Below, one piece after another: positions 53,423 to 63,280 of a DNA stretch of 64,000 nucleotides. Within the stretch, counting starts at the first letter, position 1. Each line of letters begins with the position of its first letter. The stretch lies in assembly GCA_049890195.1 (NCBI GenBank), contig JBMHBY010000006.1, forward strand, positions 248,001 through 312,000, written 5' to 3'. The notes under the pieces are model-generated. The model saw only the letters and a program-made list of their open reading frames with translations. It was not told the origin of the DNA and searched no databases. The stretch is from JAYQKL01 sp049890195 (lineage in GTDB: Bacteria; Pseudomonadota; Alphaproteobacteria; RS24). A program made the position numbers and the translations under genes.

Positions 53423-53923
53423 TCAAACCGCGATCGCCCCGCACAGGGGCGGCGCCCAATTCAGCCTCCGGTCGCGCTCCAGCATGACATCAAATTTGGC
53501 GGCGACATCATCCGGCCAGGGCGCGGATTTACGGGTTGAAAGATCCACGAAGCTGGTCAGGAATTCACAGGCATTGGCCAAAATGCCCTGCGTTTCATTG
53601 ACAATGAACCAGACCGTATGAATGCGTTTTTCCGACCGTCCGGCCAGCCGCCCATAGACCGCGACGCGCTCCCCGACATTGATCTCGGCGAGATAATTGA
53701 TGTGATGCACCATGTCGAAAATGCTGCCCTGGCCTGATTTGATGAAATCAAGGGTGATGCCCACCTCTTCGAACCAGGGCCAGCCGGCATCATCATAAAG
53801 CCGCATGTAATACTGGACATTGACATGCCCGTTCCAGTCCTCCCAGTCCCGGGGTATAACGGTTTCATGGCACGGCGTCATTTGCCGTAATTCGTCCAGA
53901 GAGGGCATCACAGGTCGCATCAT
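53423..53923 (-). CDS. hotdog-fold acyl-CoA thioesterase (4HBT type)
   Basis: The 166-residue protein has the hotdog-fold signature PRDWEDWNGHVNVQYYMRL, where Asp/Asn-Gly-His form the 4-hydroxybenzoyl-CoA thioesterase-like active site, and a conserved HHINYLAEI strand. It probably hydrolyses an acyl-CoA in the cytoplasm. ATG 53923 is chosen because AAGGAA lies seven bases upstream; the frame extends a little further. It faces the rnd gene across a 160-base divergent gap. Confidence 0.82.
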   Translation of the reverse strand: MMRPVMPSLDELRQMTPCHETVIPRDWEDWNGHVNVQYYMRLYDDAGWPWFEEVGITLDFIKSGQGSIFDMVHHINYLAEINVGERVAVYGRLAGRSEKRIHTVWFIVNETQGILANACEFLTSFVDLSTRKSAPWPDDVAAKFDVMLERDRRLNWAPPLCGAIAV

Positions 53924-54083
53924 TTTCGTTCCTTCAGTGCGTTTCAGGGGAAAGTTTATCACAGCCCGGCTTCCCGTAAGCTGTTAATAATGCCGCGGCG
54001 CCGGCGATACAATAACGGATGACCTGCGCGTGAAAGGCTGGTAATGTGACGCAGATTTGCCACAAACGCCTTATGGAGCGCAC

Positions 54084-54695
54084 ATGAGCATCACTTTGCA
54101 TAAGGGCGACCTGCCCGACGGCCTGAGTTTTGACGGTCCGGTTGCCGTGGATACGGAGACGTTGGGGCTGAAACCCAGCCGTGACAAGCTGTGTCTCGTT
54201 CAGCTGTCGGCCGGCGACGGCACGGCTCATATCGTGCAGCTTGACCGCGAGACCTATGACGCCCCGAACCTGAAAAAGCTTCTGGGCGACCGCGCCGTCA
54301 TCAAGATCTTCCACTATGCCCGCTTTGACGTGGCCGTCATCGCCCATTATCTGCGCGTCCATTGCGCACCGCTCTGGTGCACCAAAATCGCCTCTAAGCT
54401 GGCCCGCACCTATACCGACCGGCACGGGCTGAAGGATCTGTGCCGCGAACTGGAGGGCATTGACCTGTCCAAGCAGCAGCAAAGCTCAGACTGGGGCGCG
54501 GCGGAACTCAGCGAGGCGCAGCTCAAATACGCCGCCTCGGATGTGCTGCATCTGCATGCGCTGAAGGACAGGCTGGAGGCCATGCTGGTGCGCGAGGGCC
54601 GCAAGGACATGGCCGAAGCCTGTTTCGATTTTGTGCTGGTGCGCGCCGCCATGGATCTTGCCGGCTGGGATGATCTCGACATTTTCTCGCACTGA
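54084..54695 (+). CDS. rnd: ribonuclease D-like 3'-5' exonuclease
   Basis: The 203-residue protein consists only of the DEDDy exonuclease domain: Exo I VDTETLGL, Exo II FHYARFDVAV and Exo III YAASDVLHL. It trims the 3' ends of tRNA and small RNAs. It lacks the HRDC domain of E. coli RNase D, as usual for the short alphaproteobacterial form. ATG 54084 follows GGAG by five bases. It leads the lpt cluster, as in other members of the class. From here to 57.3 kb the DNA is noticeably GC-richer. Confidence 0.9.
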   Translation: MSITLHKGDLPDGLSFDGPVAVDTETLGLKPSRDKLCLVQLSAGDGTAHIVQLDRETYDAPNLKKLLGDRAVIKIFHYARFDVAVIAHYLRVHCAPLWCTKIASKLARTYTDRHGLKDLCRELEGIDLSKQQQSSDWGAAELSEAQLKYAASDVLHLHALKDRLEAMLVREGRKDMAEACFDFVLVRAAMDLAGWDDLDIFSH

Positions 54696-54714
54696 CAGCT
54701 GAGCCAGGACCCCA

Positions 54715-55794
54715 ATGACGGAAGAACAGCAGTACTCGAAATGGGTGAGCCGGCTCAAGCTGCTGTTTCCGGTGGCCGCCATCGCGCTGATCGGGGCCGT
54801 GCTGCTGTTCGGCAAGGCCGAGCCTGAGCTGGACGACCTGCCCCTGAGCTATCAGAAAATCGAGCTGACCCGCAAAGGGCCGTTGATGCGCGAACCCCAG
54901 CTCAAGGGGCTGACCAATGAGGGCGACCCCTACCGGCTGACGGCGGCCCTGGCCCGGCCGGATCCGAACAACCAGGACATCATTTACCTGCAGGACATTG
55001 TCGGCACAACCACCGGCAAGGCCACAGGCGCACTGCAGCAGGAGGTGACGGCACCCGACGGCGTGCTTCAGCGTCTGTCCGACCGGCTGTACATGACCGG
55101 CGGGGTGGTGATGGAGGACATGGCTGGCTACCGTCTGACCGGGCCGACCATGGATGTTGATTTCCGCGCCAACCGGGCCGAAACCCGCACGCCGGTCATC
55201 GGCACCATGGAGAACGGCAGAATCGAGGGCGGCGGCATGACGGCGGACGCCACCTCCGGCATCATCGTCTTTACGGCGCCGGTCAAAACCACGCACATCC
55301 CGCCCGCAAAAGAGACTGCCCAAAAACCGCAGCCCGCCCCCACCGAAGACCCGGACACCCCCAAGCGGGGGTTCCTGACCGACCCGGGCGCACCGGTCAT
55401 CATCACCGCGCAGAAGCTGACGCTTGACCGCACCACCCATATCGGCCTGTTTGCCGGGGATGTTCTGGCGGTTCAGGGGCCGTCACAACTGCAGGGCGAG
55501 CAAGCCGCCATCACGGTTGACCGGGAAACCCGCAAAGCGCAGACAATCCGCGCCGAGGGACGGGTCGTGCTGGCGTCTGAAAACGGCAGCCGCGCCACCG
55601 GCGACTGGGCCGAGCATCACCTTGACACCGACGTGATCTATATGGGCGGCACCGTCACGCTGTATGAGCCGGGCAATGTGCTGCGCGGCGAGGCGTTGCA
55701 GGTCAACACGCAGACCGGCAGGGCAACCATGATCGGCGGCGAAACGGCGGCCGGCAGACAACGCGTGCGCGGCATTTTCACCCCCGGCCAATAG
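54715..55794 (+). CDS. fused LptC-LptA lipopolysaccharide transport protein
   Basis: The 359-residue protein joins two Lpt domains. Residues 1-193 are LptC: an N-terminal transmembrane anchor (about 14-33) and a periplasmic beta-jellyroll (GLTNEGDPYRLTA, MTADATSGII). Residues 194-222 are a Pro/Thr/Lys-rich linker. Residues 223-359 match LptA/OstA: VIITAQKLTLDR, FAGDVLAVQG, ATGDWAEHHL, GGTVTLYEPGNVLRGEALQV. LptC passes lipopolysaccharide to LptA, which forms the bridge to LptD. Normally lptC and lptA are separate genes; no second lptA is seen before lptB. Confidence 0.85.
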   Translation: MTEEQQYSKWVSRLKLLFPVAAIALIGAVLLFGKAEPELDDLPLSYQKIELTRKGPLMREPQLKGLTNEGDPYRLTAALARPDPNNQDIIYLQDIVGTTTGKATGALQQEVTAPDGVLQRLSDRLYMTGGVVMEDMAGYRLTGPTMDVDFRANRAETRTPVIGTMENGRIEGGGMTADATSGIIVFTAPVKTTHIPPAKETAQKPQPAPTEDPDTPKRGFLTDPGAPVIITAQKLTLDRTTHIGLFAGDVLAVQGPSQLQGEQAAITVDRETRKAQTIRAEGRVVLASENGSRATGDWAEHHLDTDVIYMGGTVTLYEPGNVLRGEALQVNTQTGRATMIGGETAAGRQRVRGIFTPGQ

Positions 55795-55889
55795 CCGCCG
55801 GCCAGGCGCGGCCGGCAGCTGATTACCTTAAACATTCCCAAACCCGCCGATTTGTCAAAAACGGTGAAATCGGCTATCCTGAAGGTCTG

Positions 55890-56675
55890 ATGAGTTCCCG
55901 CAGCAAAAAACCGGAAAAGACGCCCAATGACGGCCCGACCCTGATCAGTACGAATGACGGGCTGGAGGTGCTCAATGTCGGGAAAAGCTATGCCAAACGC
56001 CCGGTCGTGCGCAATGTCTCGCTGACGCTGCAGCGCGGTGAGGCGCTCGGCCTGCTTGGGCCGAACGGCGCCGGCAAGACCACCTGCTTTTACATGATCA
56101 CCGGCCTGATCGGCTCGGATTACGGCACCATCAAGCTCAACGGCGCCGACATCACCGGCCTGCCCATGTACCGCCGCGCCCGCATGGGCATCGGCTATCT
56201 TCCGCAGGAAGCCTCGATTTTCCGCGGCCTGAGCGTTGAGGACAACATCCGCGCCGTGCTGGAGGCGGTGGAGCCGGACCCGGTCGAGCGCGAGAAGAAG
56301 CTGGAGGCGCTGCTGGCGGATTTTTCCGTCTCGCATCTGCGCCGCACCCAGGGCATCGCCCTGTCGGGCGGGGAGCGCCGGCGCGTGGAGATCGCCCGCG
56401 CACTGGCCGCCGACCCGTCATATATTTTACTGGATGAACCCTTTGCCGGGATTGACCCGATCGCCGTCGGCGACATCCGGGATCTCGTCTCCACATTGAA
56501 GGACCGGAACATCGGTGTTCTGATCACGGACCACAATGTCCGCGAGACGCTCGGCATCATTGACCGCGCCGTCATCATTCATGACGGTCAGGTCCTCATG
56601 GAAGGCACCGCCGACCAAATCATCGCACATGAGGATGTGCGCCGCCTGTATCTGGGGGACCAGTTCAGGATGTAG
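55890..56675 (+). CDS. lptB: LPS export ABC transporter ATP-binding protein LptB
   Basis: LptB powers lipopolysaccharide extraction by LptFG and sends it through LptC and LptA to the outer membrane. The 261-residue ATPase has Walker A GPNGAGKTT (about residue 55), signature LSGGERRRVEIA and Walker B YILLDEPFAGIDP. A charged N-terminal tail of about 20 residues is an extra. It lies about 95 bases after the fused lptC-lptA gene and 35 bases before hpf; rpoN, which often lies in between, is absent. Confidence 0.94.
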   Translation: MSSRSKKPEKTPNDGPTLISTNDGLEVLNVGKSYAKRPVVRNVSLTLQRGEALGLLGPNGAGKTTCFYMITGLIGSDYGTIKLNGADITGLPMYRRARMGIGYLPQEASIFRGLSVEDNIRAVLEAVEPDPVEREKKLEALLADFSVSHLRRTQGIALSGGERRRVEIARALAADPSYILLDEPFAGIDPIAVGDIRDLVSTLKDRNIGVLITDHNVRETLGIIDRAVIIHDGQVLMEGTADQIIAHEDVRRLYLGDQFRM

Positions 56676-56710
56676 GCCTGCGGACGCCTTCACAACCAAC
56701 GGAGGCTGAC

Positions 56711-57295
56711 ATGCAAATACAAATCACCGGAAAACACCTGGCAACGGGCGAGGCCCTTCGCGAGCATGTGGAGACGCAGGTCGAGGCGGGCATCAGCAAA
56801 TATTTCGAACGCGGGGCCGAGGTGCATGTGACGTTCTCCAGACAGGGCCACGGCTACCGGACCGACTGCACCGTGCATCTGGACAGCGGCCTGCGCGCCC
56901 AGGCGCACAGCGATGACGCCGACATCTATGCCGGCTTTGACCAGGCCCTGACCAAAATGGAGAAGCAGCTGCGCCGCTACAAGCGCCGGCTGAAGAACCA
57001 CCACGCCAAAACCGCCCTCAAGGAACTGCCGCCGATGACGGCGCGCACACTCAAGGCCGAGCCCGAGGACGGCGAACTGCCGGAGGTGTATCAGCCGGTC
57101 ACGATTGCCGAGAGCGCCGTGTCGCTGCCGGTGCTGTCGGTCAGTGAGGCGGTGATGCAGATGGAGCTGGCCCATGCCGAGCATCTGGTGTTCCGCTCGG
57201 CCGCCCATGGCGGCGTCAACATCGTCCACCGCCGCGCCGACGGGCACATTGGCTGGCTTGACGGCTGGCTCGACCCGGAACAGGGTGACGGATGA
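56711..57295 (+). CDS. hpf: ribosome hibernation promoting factor (long form)
   Basis: The 194-residue protein is the long HPF type, which dimerises 70S ribosomes into inactive 100S particles in stationary phase. The N-terminal RaiA-like domain (about residues 1-105) starts MQIQITGKHLATGEALREHVE, and a C-terminal dimerisation domain (about 130-190) has VLSVSEAVMQMELAHAEHLVF and RRADGHIGWLD. GGAGG precedes ATG. In many alphaproteobacteria ptsN follows; here an RTX gene in reverse follows instead. Confidence 0.92.
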   Translation: MQIQITGKHLATGEALREHVETQVEAGISKYFERGAEVHVTFSRQGHGYRTDCTVHLDSGLRAQAHSDDADIYAGFDQALTKMEKQLRRYKRRLKNHHAKTALKELPPMTARTLKAEPEDGELPEVYQPVTIAESAVSLPVLSVSEAVMQMELAHAEHLVFRSAAHGGVNIVHRRADGHIGWLDGWLDPEQGDG

Positions 57296-57397
57296 CGCCC
57301 TGACCCGCCCGGCCAATACCGCCGGGAAAGGGGGGACACCGCCGGGAAAGGGAGTGGCCTGCCCAGAAAATGCGTGTCATGCCGTCGAAGATGTTTC

Positions 57398-57417
57398 AGG
57401 CGAAGCTGAGTTCGCCT
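57398..57417. terminator. possible hairpin between convergent hpf and RTX genes
   Basis: AGGCGAA-GCTGAG-TTCGCCT is a seven-pair inverted repeat immediately past the end of the RTX gene. No T run follows on either strand, so its role as a terminator is weak. Just upstream, ACCGCCGGGAAAGGG occurs twice (57318-57332, 57338-57352), a small tandem duplication of no clear meaning. Confidence 0.3.
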
Positions 57418-57420
57418 TGC

Positions 57421-59572
57421 CTAAATAATGTCAAATTGACTGCCGGCCAATGAGGAGGTCATATCCTCCAGAACCATCAACACCCAGTCATCTCCGGTGT
57501 CCGCCGTCTCATTGGCGTGGTAAATCACCGTATCATTGGTGGTGGCGTCATTTGTCGAAGACCCGGCTGCAGTGCTGAGGCTGGACGCATCCTCCTGCAC
57601 CCAGCGGACAATAACGGTGCCATCACCATCAATGATTGTCTGACCACTTCTGGAATAGGTCACACCCTCGGGCTGTTCGATCCGAATTTTATCCGCTGTC
57701 GAGCGGCTTCCTCTCTCGTAATTGGTGACGACATCATACTCGTTTGACCCTGAGGCGATATCAAGCCACAACACAAAATAGTCATTGCCGGCATGGCCGG
57801 TCAGGATATTGACCCCCGGGCCGCCGTCAATGATATCCCGGGTGCCGCTGCTGTCGTCTTTGCTGTCCCCCCCCCGAAACAATAACATCATTGCCGGCCC
57901 CGCCATCAATGATGTCATCTCCATCGCCACCGTCGATTGTGTCATTGCCGGCTCCGCCATACAGCGTGTCATCGCCGGCCCCACCGTCGATGGTGTCATT
58001 GCCGGCCCCGCCATCCAGCGTGTCATTATGAGCCGACCCGATGACATGCTCGATGTTTTTCAACTTGTCGCCGGCAGCATCGCCGCCGCTGGCCGTCACA
58101 TAGCCGTCGGCATCCGGTGTCGCCGAGAGGTCAACCGTGACACCGGCAGATGACGCGGCATAGCTGACAATATCTATACCGCTACCACCATCCATTTTAT
58201 CGGCGCCTGCGTCCCCGAAAAAGATATCGGCGTCGTCGTCACCGAGCATGGTATCGTCCCCGGCCCCGCCGAAAAAAGCATCCGTGCCAAGCCCGCCGGT
58301 GAGCGTATCGTTGCCGGCGCCGCCGTCAAACAGCTTGGTGCCCCTGTCATTTTTTGGATAGGCCAGCGTGTCATTGTCCGCACCCCCTTCAATACGCACA
58401 TTGCTCCATTCCAGCTTGAGAAGTATTGTGTCAGGGGCGGTGAAATCCTCAATCACCAGAACCAGCACGTCATCGCTTGTCGTGGCGGTGCCTTTATCGT
58501 GATAAACCAGCGTGTCCTGCACGGCGGCATCATTGCTGGCCGCCGCCGGCGTGTGATCACCAAGCTGGGTGTAAAAACCGAAACCTGCCAAGGAGTCATG
58601 GAGCAAATCTGCGACCGTATGAACCGCGATGCCGAGACGGTCCTGTGACTCGGCTATTCTGGCATTCAACGCATCCAGTTCCGCAGACGTCAGGTCAGAA
58701 GCCGGGTCAAACCCGTTGTCATCGAGCAGCAGGTCAACGACCGCCGACGCATCACCGCCCGTCTGCTCCAGATATGCCTGCAGTTCAAGGTTTGCTGTCG
58801 CCAAATGCTCCGCCACCGCCAAAGGGTGACCGGATGGAAGCCCCGCAATCGTGACGGGAAAAATATAACTGTCCGGATCATTCAGGTCTGACGCCTCAAT
58901 GCCTGTGCCGGCCCCGAACAACAGGTCAAAGATCTCCGCCTGTGTCAGATCCGGGTCCCGGGCCTGCAGTTCCAGCATAATGGTTGAAATCGGGGACACC
59001 ACAACATCCGACGCCCCGCGCTCATTCGAAACCGCCTTATAGACAATGCCGTCCGGCAGGGTTGCGCCGGTGAACAGATCCTTGGCCCCGGCAACATCCA
59101 CCAGAATGGTCTGCCCGGCATATTGACCCTCAACATTGATCCGGCCCTGTGCATCCGTCTCGCCAATCAGGACATCCGCCGTGTCAATGGTGCCGCTGTC
59201 ATTGGTGTCAATATAGACGCGCGCACCCTCAACAATGCCGTCAGCGACATAAACATCAAACGGCAGTGCATCAAACGTGCCCGTGCCGCCCCCCGGGGTT
59301 GTCCCGTCGCCCGGAGTCGTCCCACCACCCGGTGCTGTGCCGGCCGAGTAAACCGGAATGTACTCCGTATCGTCGCCGCACGCCGCCAGCAGACCGGCCA
59401 GAAGCGGTGTGATGGACAATTGCCCTTTGATTTTACGCTGGATTTTTTTGACGGCATCAGCATGAATTCCGGTTTTGCCGTCAGCTTCTGCCTCGGGAGA
59501 CATCAACCGCAAAGGTGAAAAAGATGTGGTCTTAAGCAAAACAGATTTAAGGAAGCTTACATCATGAAACAT
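57421..59572 (-). pseudogene. RTX calcium-binding-repeat protein, reading frame broken at a run of nine G
   Basis: ATG 59572 (GGGAG upstream) opens a 581-codon frame ending at 57827, while another frame continues the same protein to 57421. They join at 57867-57875, nine C on the given strand (nine G in the coding strand). With one G fewer the frame would run on as SGGDSKDDSSGTRDIIDGG for about 716 residues in total. The protein has a lipobox-like LLAAC (Cys65), a Gly/Thr-Pro linker, a Ca-binding-like VYIDTNDSGTIDTADVL, then RTX nonapeptides (GGAGNDTL type) from about residue 395 and a C-terminal secretion-type domain. Either a sequencing error or a phase-variable switch. Confidence 0.75.
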
Positions 59573-59935
59573 TTTATTATTCTCCCGATCTTCAGATCTT
59601 GTTGTGTTTCATACCGTCAGTAACGGGTACGGATAAATTTTTGGTAAAGCGGGCGTCCGTGTTGCCCCACAGCAAAACACCACCCGAATGGCGGCTTGGA
59701 TTGCACACGCAGCACGGAAAAAGACAGAATGGATGCGTTGCAAACGTTTGTTGAGGACGTCACGGGTTCACTCATTTCTTATTATTGTTTGGAACGCGAT
59801 TACGAGACGCTTTATTTACACCTAGAAGCTTGCAAAATTACTTTTGCCTGTCAACAACTTTAAGGGCATATCATGGGCATACAGTTAACCGGCCCGACGG
59901 TGATACTGCTGACAGGCAACATTTTCATGCCCTGT
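59573..59935. other. gap between RTX gene and monooxygenase gene
   Basis: The 363 bases hold no credible gene. The sequence is more AT-rich than its surroundings and includes an ATG-poor, poly-T-containing stretch. It must carry the promoter of the RTX gene and the end of the monooxygenase transcript, but I see no clear -35/-10 pair or terminator. Confidence 0.6.
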
Positions 59936-61408
59936 TTACCCCCGACCCTTTGTGGGGGGCTGCATGCTGAAGTCCCGCCAGACCGGAGAGCGCAAACGCC
60001 GTTTGAACTCCAGGGCCGAACCCGGCCAGTTGTTGGTGACTTTGGTCCCGACCTTGTACCAGCTCGCCTCAACATTGGACCACGCCAGACCCTGCAACCG
60101 GCGCTGCATTTCCGCGCCGAAATCGGCTTCGGCTGACGCCTCCACCTCAATGGTGCGCCCGCCGGCGCGGCGCAACAGCTGGATGATGTAATCCGATTCC
60201 TGCTCCAAAGTCGCGACAACAGAGGTGTGTCCGGTGTTGGTGTTGGGCCCGTAAAGCAGAAACAGATTCGGAAAGCCGGATGTGACGATGCCGTGATAGG
60301 CGAAGGCGCCATCCACCCAATGCGTCTTCAGGCTGTGTCCGCCGCGGCCGCGCACATCAATCTCCTTCAGGAAGGGGTTGGTGTGAAAGCCGGTGGCGAA
60401 AACAAGCACATCATGTTGGCGATGGACGGCATCGAGACCCGTCACGCCATCGGCCGTTATGGTCTTGATGCCGCTTGTCACCAGCTCAACATGGTCCTGC
60501 GCCAGCGTTTTGTAATATTTGTCCGAAAACAGGATACGTTTGGCGCCAATCTGATAATCCGGTGTCAGGGCTTGGCGCATCTGCGGGTCGGTGATGAATT
60601 TCCTCATGTCCCGGCGGTTCTTGGCGCGGGCCAGAAACGACCGGATCGGTGCCCCCCGGATGACCGGATAAATGCCATATTCCCCAAGACACCAGACACC
60701 AAACCGGTACAGTTTCTGGATGGCGGGGAAAACCGCCGCAACCTTTTTTTCCAAGGCGGTGTAGGGGCGGTCCCCCTTATCGATGACCCAGTTGGGCGAG
60801 CGTTGATATATCGTCAGTTCTTTTGCCGATTGCGCCACTTCCGGTATCAGTTGGATGGCGCTGGCGGCGGAGCCGATGACCCCGACCCGCTTGCCGTCCA
60901 GCTCAATGTCATGATCCCATTGCGCGGAATGAAAATTCGGCCCGGCAAAACTCGCGCGCCCGTCAATGTCCGGCAGGTTTGGATGATGCAGCTGACCCAC
61001 GGCACTGACCAGATAGCGGCAGCTGATGTCGGTGTTCTGCGGCGCGTCGGTTTTGACCGTCCACACGCCTGACGGCTCATCAAATGACGCCCCCAAAACC
61101 GTCACCCCGAAACGGATATGACGCCGCAGGTCCCGGTCGGAGGCAAAGTCTTTCAAATATCTGAAAATTTGCGGCTGCTTGGCCCATTTGAAATCCCAGG
61201 CCGGATTCGGCGCAAAGGAGTAGGAATACAAAACTGAAGGGATATCACATTCGGCCCCCGGATAGGTGTTCTCCCGCCAGGTGCCGCCGACCTCATCGCC
61301 CTTCTCCAGAAGCAGGATGTTGTCATAGCCGGCCTGTTTGAGCTTGTGGGCCATGCACAGCCCGCCAAACCCGGTGCCGATGATGATGATGTCAAACTGC
61401 GGTTGCAT
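59936..61408 (-). CDS. flavin-containing monooxygenase, Baeyer-Villiger type
   Basis: The 490-residue enzyme uses FAD and NADPH to insert oxygen into ketones. The FAD motif is GTGFGG (residues 11-16), the Baeyer-Villiger region GGTWRENTYPGAECD follows at about 41-55, and the fingerprint FAGPNFHSAQWDHD (FxGxxxHxxxW) is present, with the NADPH-binding GVIGSAASA. ATG 61408 has a GGGGGG run nine bases upstream; in-frame ATG 61438 and 61480 give longer starts. It is divergent from the acyl-CoA ligase, and both could serve ketone or steroid breakdown (inference). Confidence 0.87.
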   Translation of the reverse strand: MQPQFDIIIIGTGFGGLCMAHKLKQAGYDNILLLEKGDEVGGTWRENTYPGAECDIPSVLYSYSFAPNPAWDFKWAKQPQIFRYLKDFASDRDLRRHIRFGVTVLGASFDEPSGVWTVKTDAPQNTDISCRYLVSAVGQLHHPNLPDIDGRASFAGPNFHSAQWDHDIELDGKRVGVIGSAASAIQLIPEVAQSAKELTIYQRSPNWVIDKGDRPYTALEKKVAAVFPAIQKLYRFGVWCLGEYGIYPVIRGAPIRSFLARAKNRRDMRKFITDPQMRQALTPDYQIGAKRILFSDKYYKTLAQDHVELVTSGIKTITADGVTGLDAVHRQHDVLVFATGFHTNPFLKEIDVRGRGGHSLKTHWVDGAFAYHGIVTSGFPNLFLLYGPNTNTGHTSVVATLEQESDYIIQLLRRAGGRTIEVEASAEADFGAEMQRRLQGLAWSNVEASWYKVGTKVTNNWPGSALEFKRRLRSPVWRDFSMQPPTKGRG

Positions 61409-61567
61409 ATTGAATTTCCCCCCACTCACTCTGGTCATTTTTAATTTTGGGGTCAATCGGTTTTCAACCTGTGCGGCCAAATGACAGAAGGCGGCAAAAA
61501 TGCGTTTCTTTTTTTGGTACGGAGAGATTAAGCTATACTTCTTTTATATATCCCAAGTTTAAAAACC

Positions 61568-63247
61568 ATGACAAACCAAGATATTCCGACGCTCATTGAA
61601 CGCTTTTACCACTGGGAGAAGACCACCCCGGACAACATCTTTCTGCGCCAGCCCAAAGGGGATGACTGGACGGAGCTGACCTTTGCCCAGGCCGGACAGG
61701 AAGTCCGCAAAATGGTGACGGCCCTGAAACAACAGGGCATCAAACCAGGCGATCATATCGGCATTTTTTCCAAAAATTGCAGCCACTGGATTCTCGCAGA
61801 CCTCGCCATCATGATGGCCGGCTGTGTGTCCGTGCCGTTTTACGCTAGCCTGCCCGGGGATCAATTGGCCGAGGTGATTGAGCTTGGCGACCTCAACGCC
61901 ATCTTTGTCGGCAAGCTGGATGACTGGAATGACGGGCATGTCGAGGTTTTGTCAGAGGGGATCTTGACCATCAAATTCCCGCATTATGACGGCAGCCCGA
62001 AAGTGACCTGCGGACTGGATTGGGATGAACTCACCGGCAACGCGGAACCTTTTGCCGAAAATTATGTCCCGGGGCTGGACGATTTGTGGACCATCAAATT
62101 CACCTCCGGCACGACCGGCACCCCCAAAGGTGTCATGCATGTGCATCGTTCCCCGGCAATGATCATGATCGACGAGACAAAACACGACTGGATGGGCATC
62201 ACCCGGTACAAGCAACACCGCATGTTCTCGTTCCTGCCCCTTAACCATGTCGGGGAGCGCATCGGGGTTGAATTGCCGGCGATCTGGATGGGCGGCTCCC
62301 TGTCCTTTGCCGAAAGCCTCGACACTTTCGTCAAGAACATCAAGGACACCCAGCCAACCAGCATTTTCGCCGTGCCGCGCATCTGGACCAATTTTTATCT
62401 CGGTGTGATTGCGAAAATTCCTGAGAAACGCCTCAACCTGCTTTTGTCCATCCCGCTTGTCTCCGGCATTGTCAAACGCAAACTCAAAACTGAACTGGGG
62501 CTGCGCGACATCAAGATTGCCGCCACCGGCGCCGCCATCACGCCGGCCTTTATCAAGCAGTTTTACCACAAGCTTGGGATCCATCTGACCGAGGCCTATG
62601 GCATGACGGAGGTGTGTGGCTCAATGACCAACAGTCCGATGCGGGACGCCCCGCTCGACTCGGTCGGCAAAGCCATCCCCGGCGGCGCGGTGAAAATCGA
62701 TCCGGAGACAAGTGAGGTGTTGATGCAATCACCCTACATGATGTCAGGCTATTACAAGAGCCCTGAAAAAACCGCCGAGGTTTACAAGAACGGATGGCTG
62801 CACAGCGGTGACCGCGGCACCATGGACGAACAGGGCTATGTCCGCGTCATTGGTCGTGTCAAAGACGCCTTCAAGACCGCGAAGGGCAGTTTCATCACGC
62901 CCAATCCGTTGGAGGAGGTGCTGGCGGAAAATGACTATGTCGAACAGGTCTGTGTGGCCGGGCTCGGCATTCCCCAGCCGATTGCCCTGTTCAACCTGTC
63001 CGAAATCGGTCAGAAGACCGATCGGGACACCGTGGCGGCGTCCCTGGTTGCCTCGATCCGGGACCTCAATGCCACCCGTGCCAACTATGAGCGCATCTCC
63101 ACGGCTGTCATCATGACGGAAACCTGGAGTCAGGATAATGACTTCCTCACCCCGACCCTGAAGGTCAAACGCTTCAATCTGGACAGTGCCTATGTCGACC
63201 AATATCTCGACTGGCATGAGGATGAGCGGGAGGTGATCTGGGTCTGA
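61568..63247 (+). CDS. long-chain acyl-CoA ligase (AMP-forming)
   Basis: The 559-residue enzyme activates an acid to its CoA thioester through an acyl-adenylate. The P-loop TSGTTGTPKGVMH (about residue 179), the YGMTEVCGSMTN A5-like motif and the SGDRGTMDEQGYVRVIGRVKD hinge region show it is an ANL synthetase; it resembles FadD15/long-chain types in having ERIGVELPAI and FAVPRIW. Substrate chain length is not determined. It is followed 33 bases later by a thiolase-like gene, so they are probably an operon. Confidence 0.9.
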   Translation: MTNQDIPTLIERFYHWEKTTPDNIFLRQPKGDDWTELTFAQAGQEVRKMVTALKQQGIKPGDHIGIFSKNCSHWILADLAIMMAGCVSVPFYASLPGDQLAEVIELGDLNAIFVGKLDDWNDGHVEVLSEGILTIKFPHYDGSPKVTCGLDWDELTGNAEPFAENYVPGLDDLWTIKFTSGTTGTPKGVMHVHRSPAMIMIDETKHDWMGITRYKQHRMFSFLPLNHVGERIGVELPAIWMGGSLSFAESLDTFVKNIKDTQPTSIFAVPRIWTNFYLGVIAKIPEKRLNLLLSIPLVSGIVKRKLKTELGLRDIKIAATGAAITPAFIKQFYHKLGIHLTEAYGMTEVCGSMTNSPMRDAPLDSVGKAIPGGAVKIDPETSEVLMQSPYMMSGYYKSPEKTAEVYKNGWLHSGDRGTMDEQGYVRVIGRVKDAFKTAKGSFITPNPLEEVLAENDYVEQVCVAGLGIPQPIALFNLSEIGQKTDRDTVAASLVASIRDLNATRANYERISTAVIMTETWSQDNDFLTPTLKVKRFNLDSAYVDQYLDWHEDEREVIWV

Positions 63248-63280
63248 TGATGCATAAGAAAATCTAAAAATGGGTGTTTC

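Noticed and set aside
57885..58330. Repeated GC-rich units that might be a DNA repeat array
   Set aside because: They encode the RTX nonapeptide repeats of the gene on the reverse strand and follow its codon frame.
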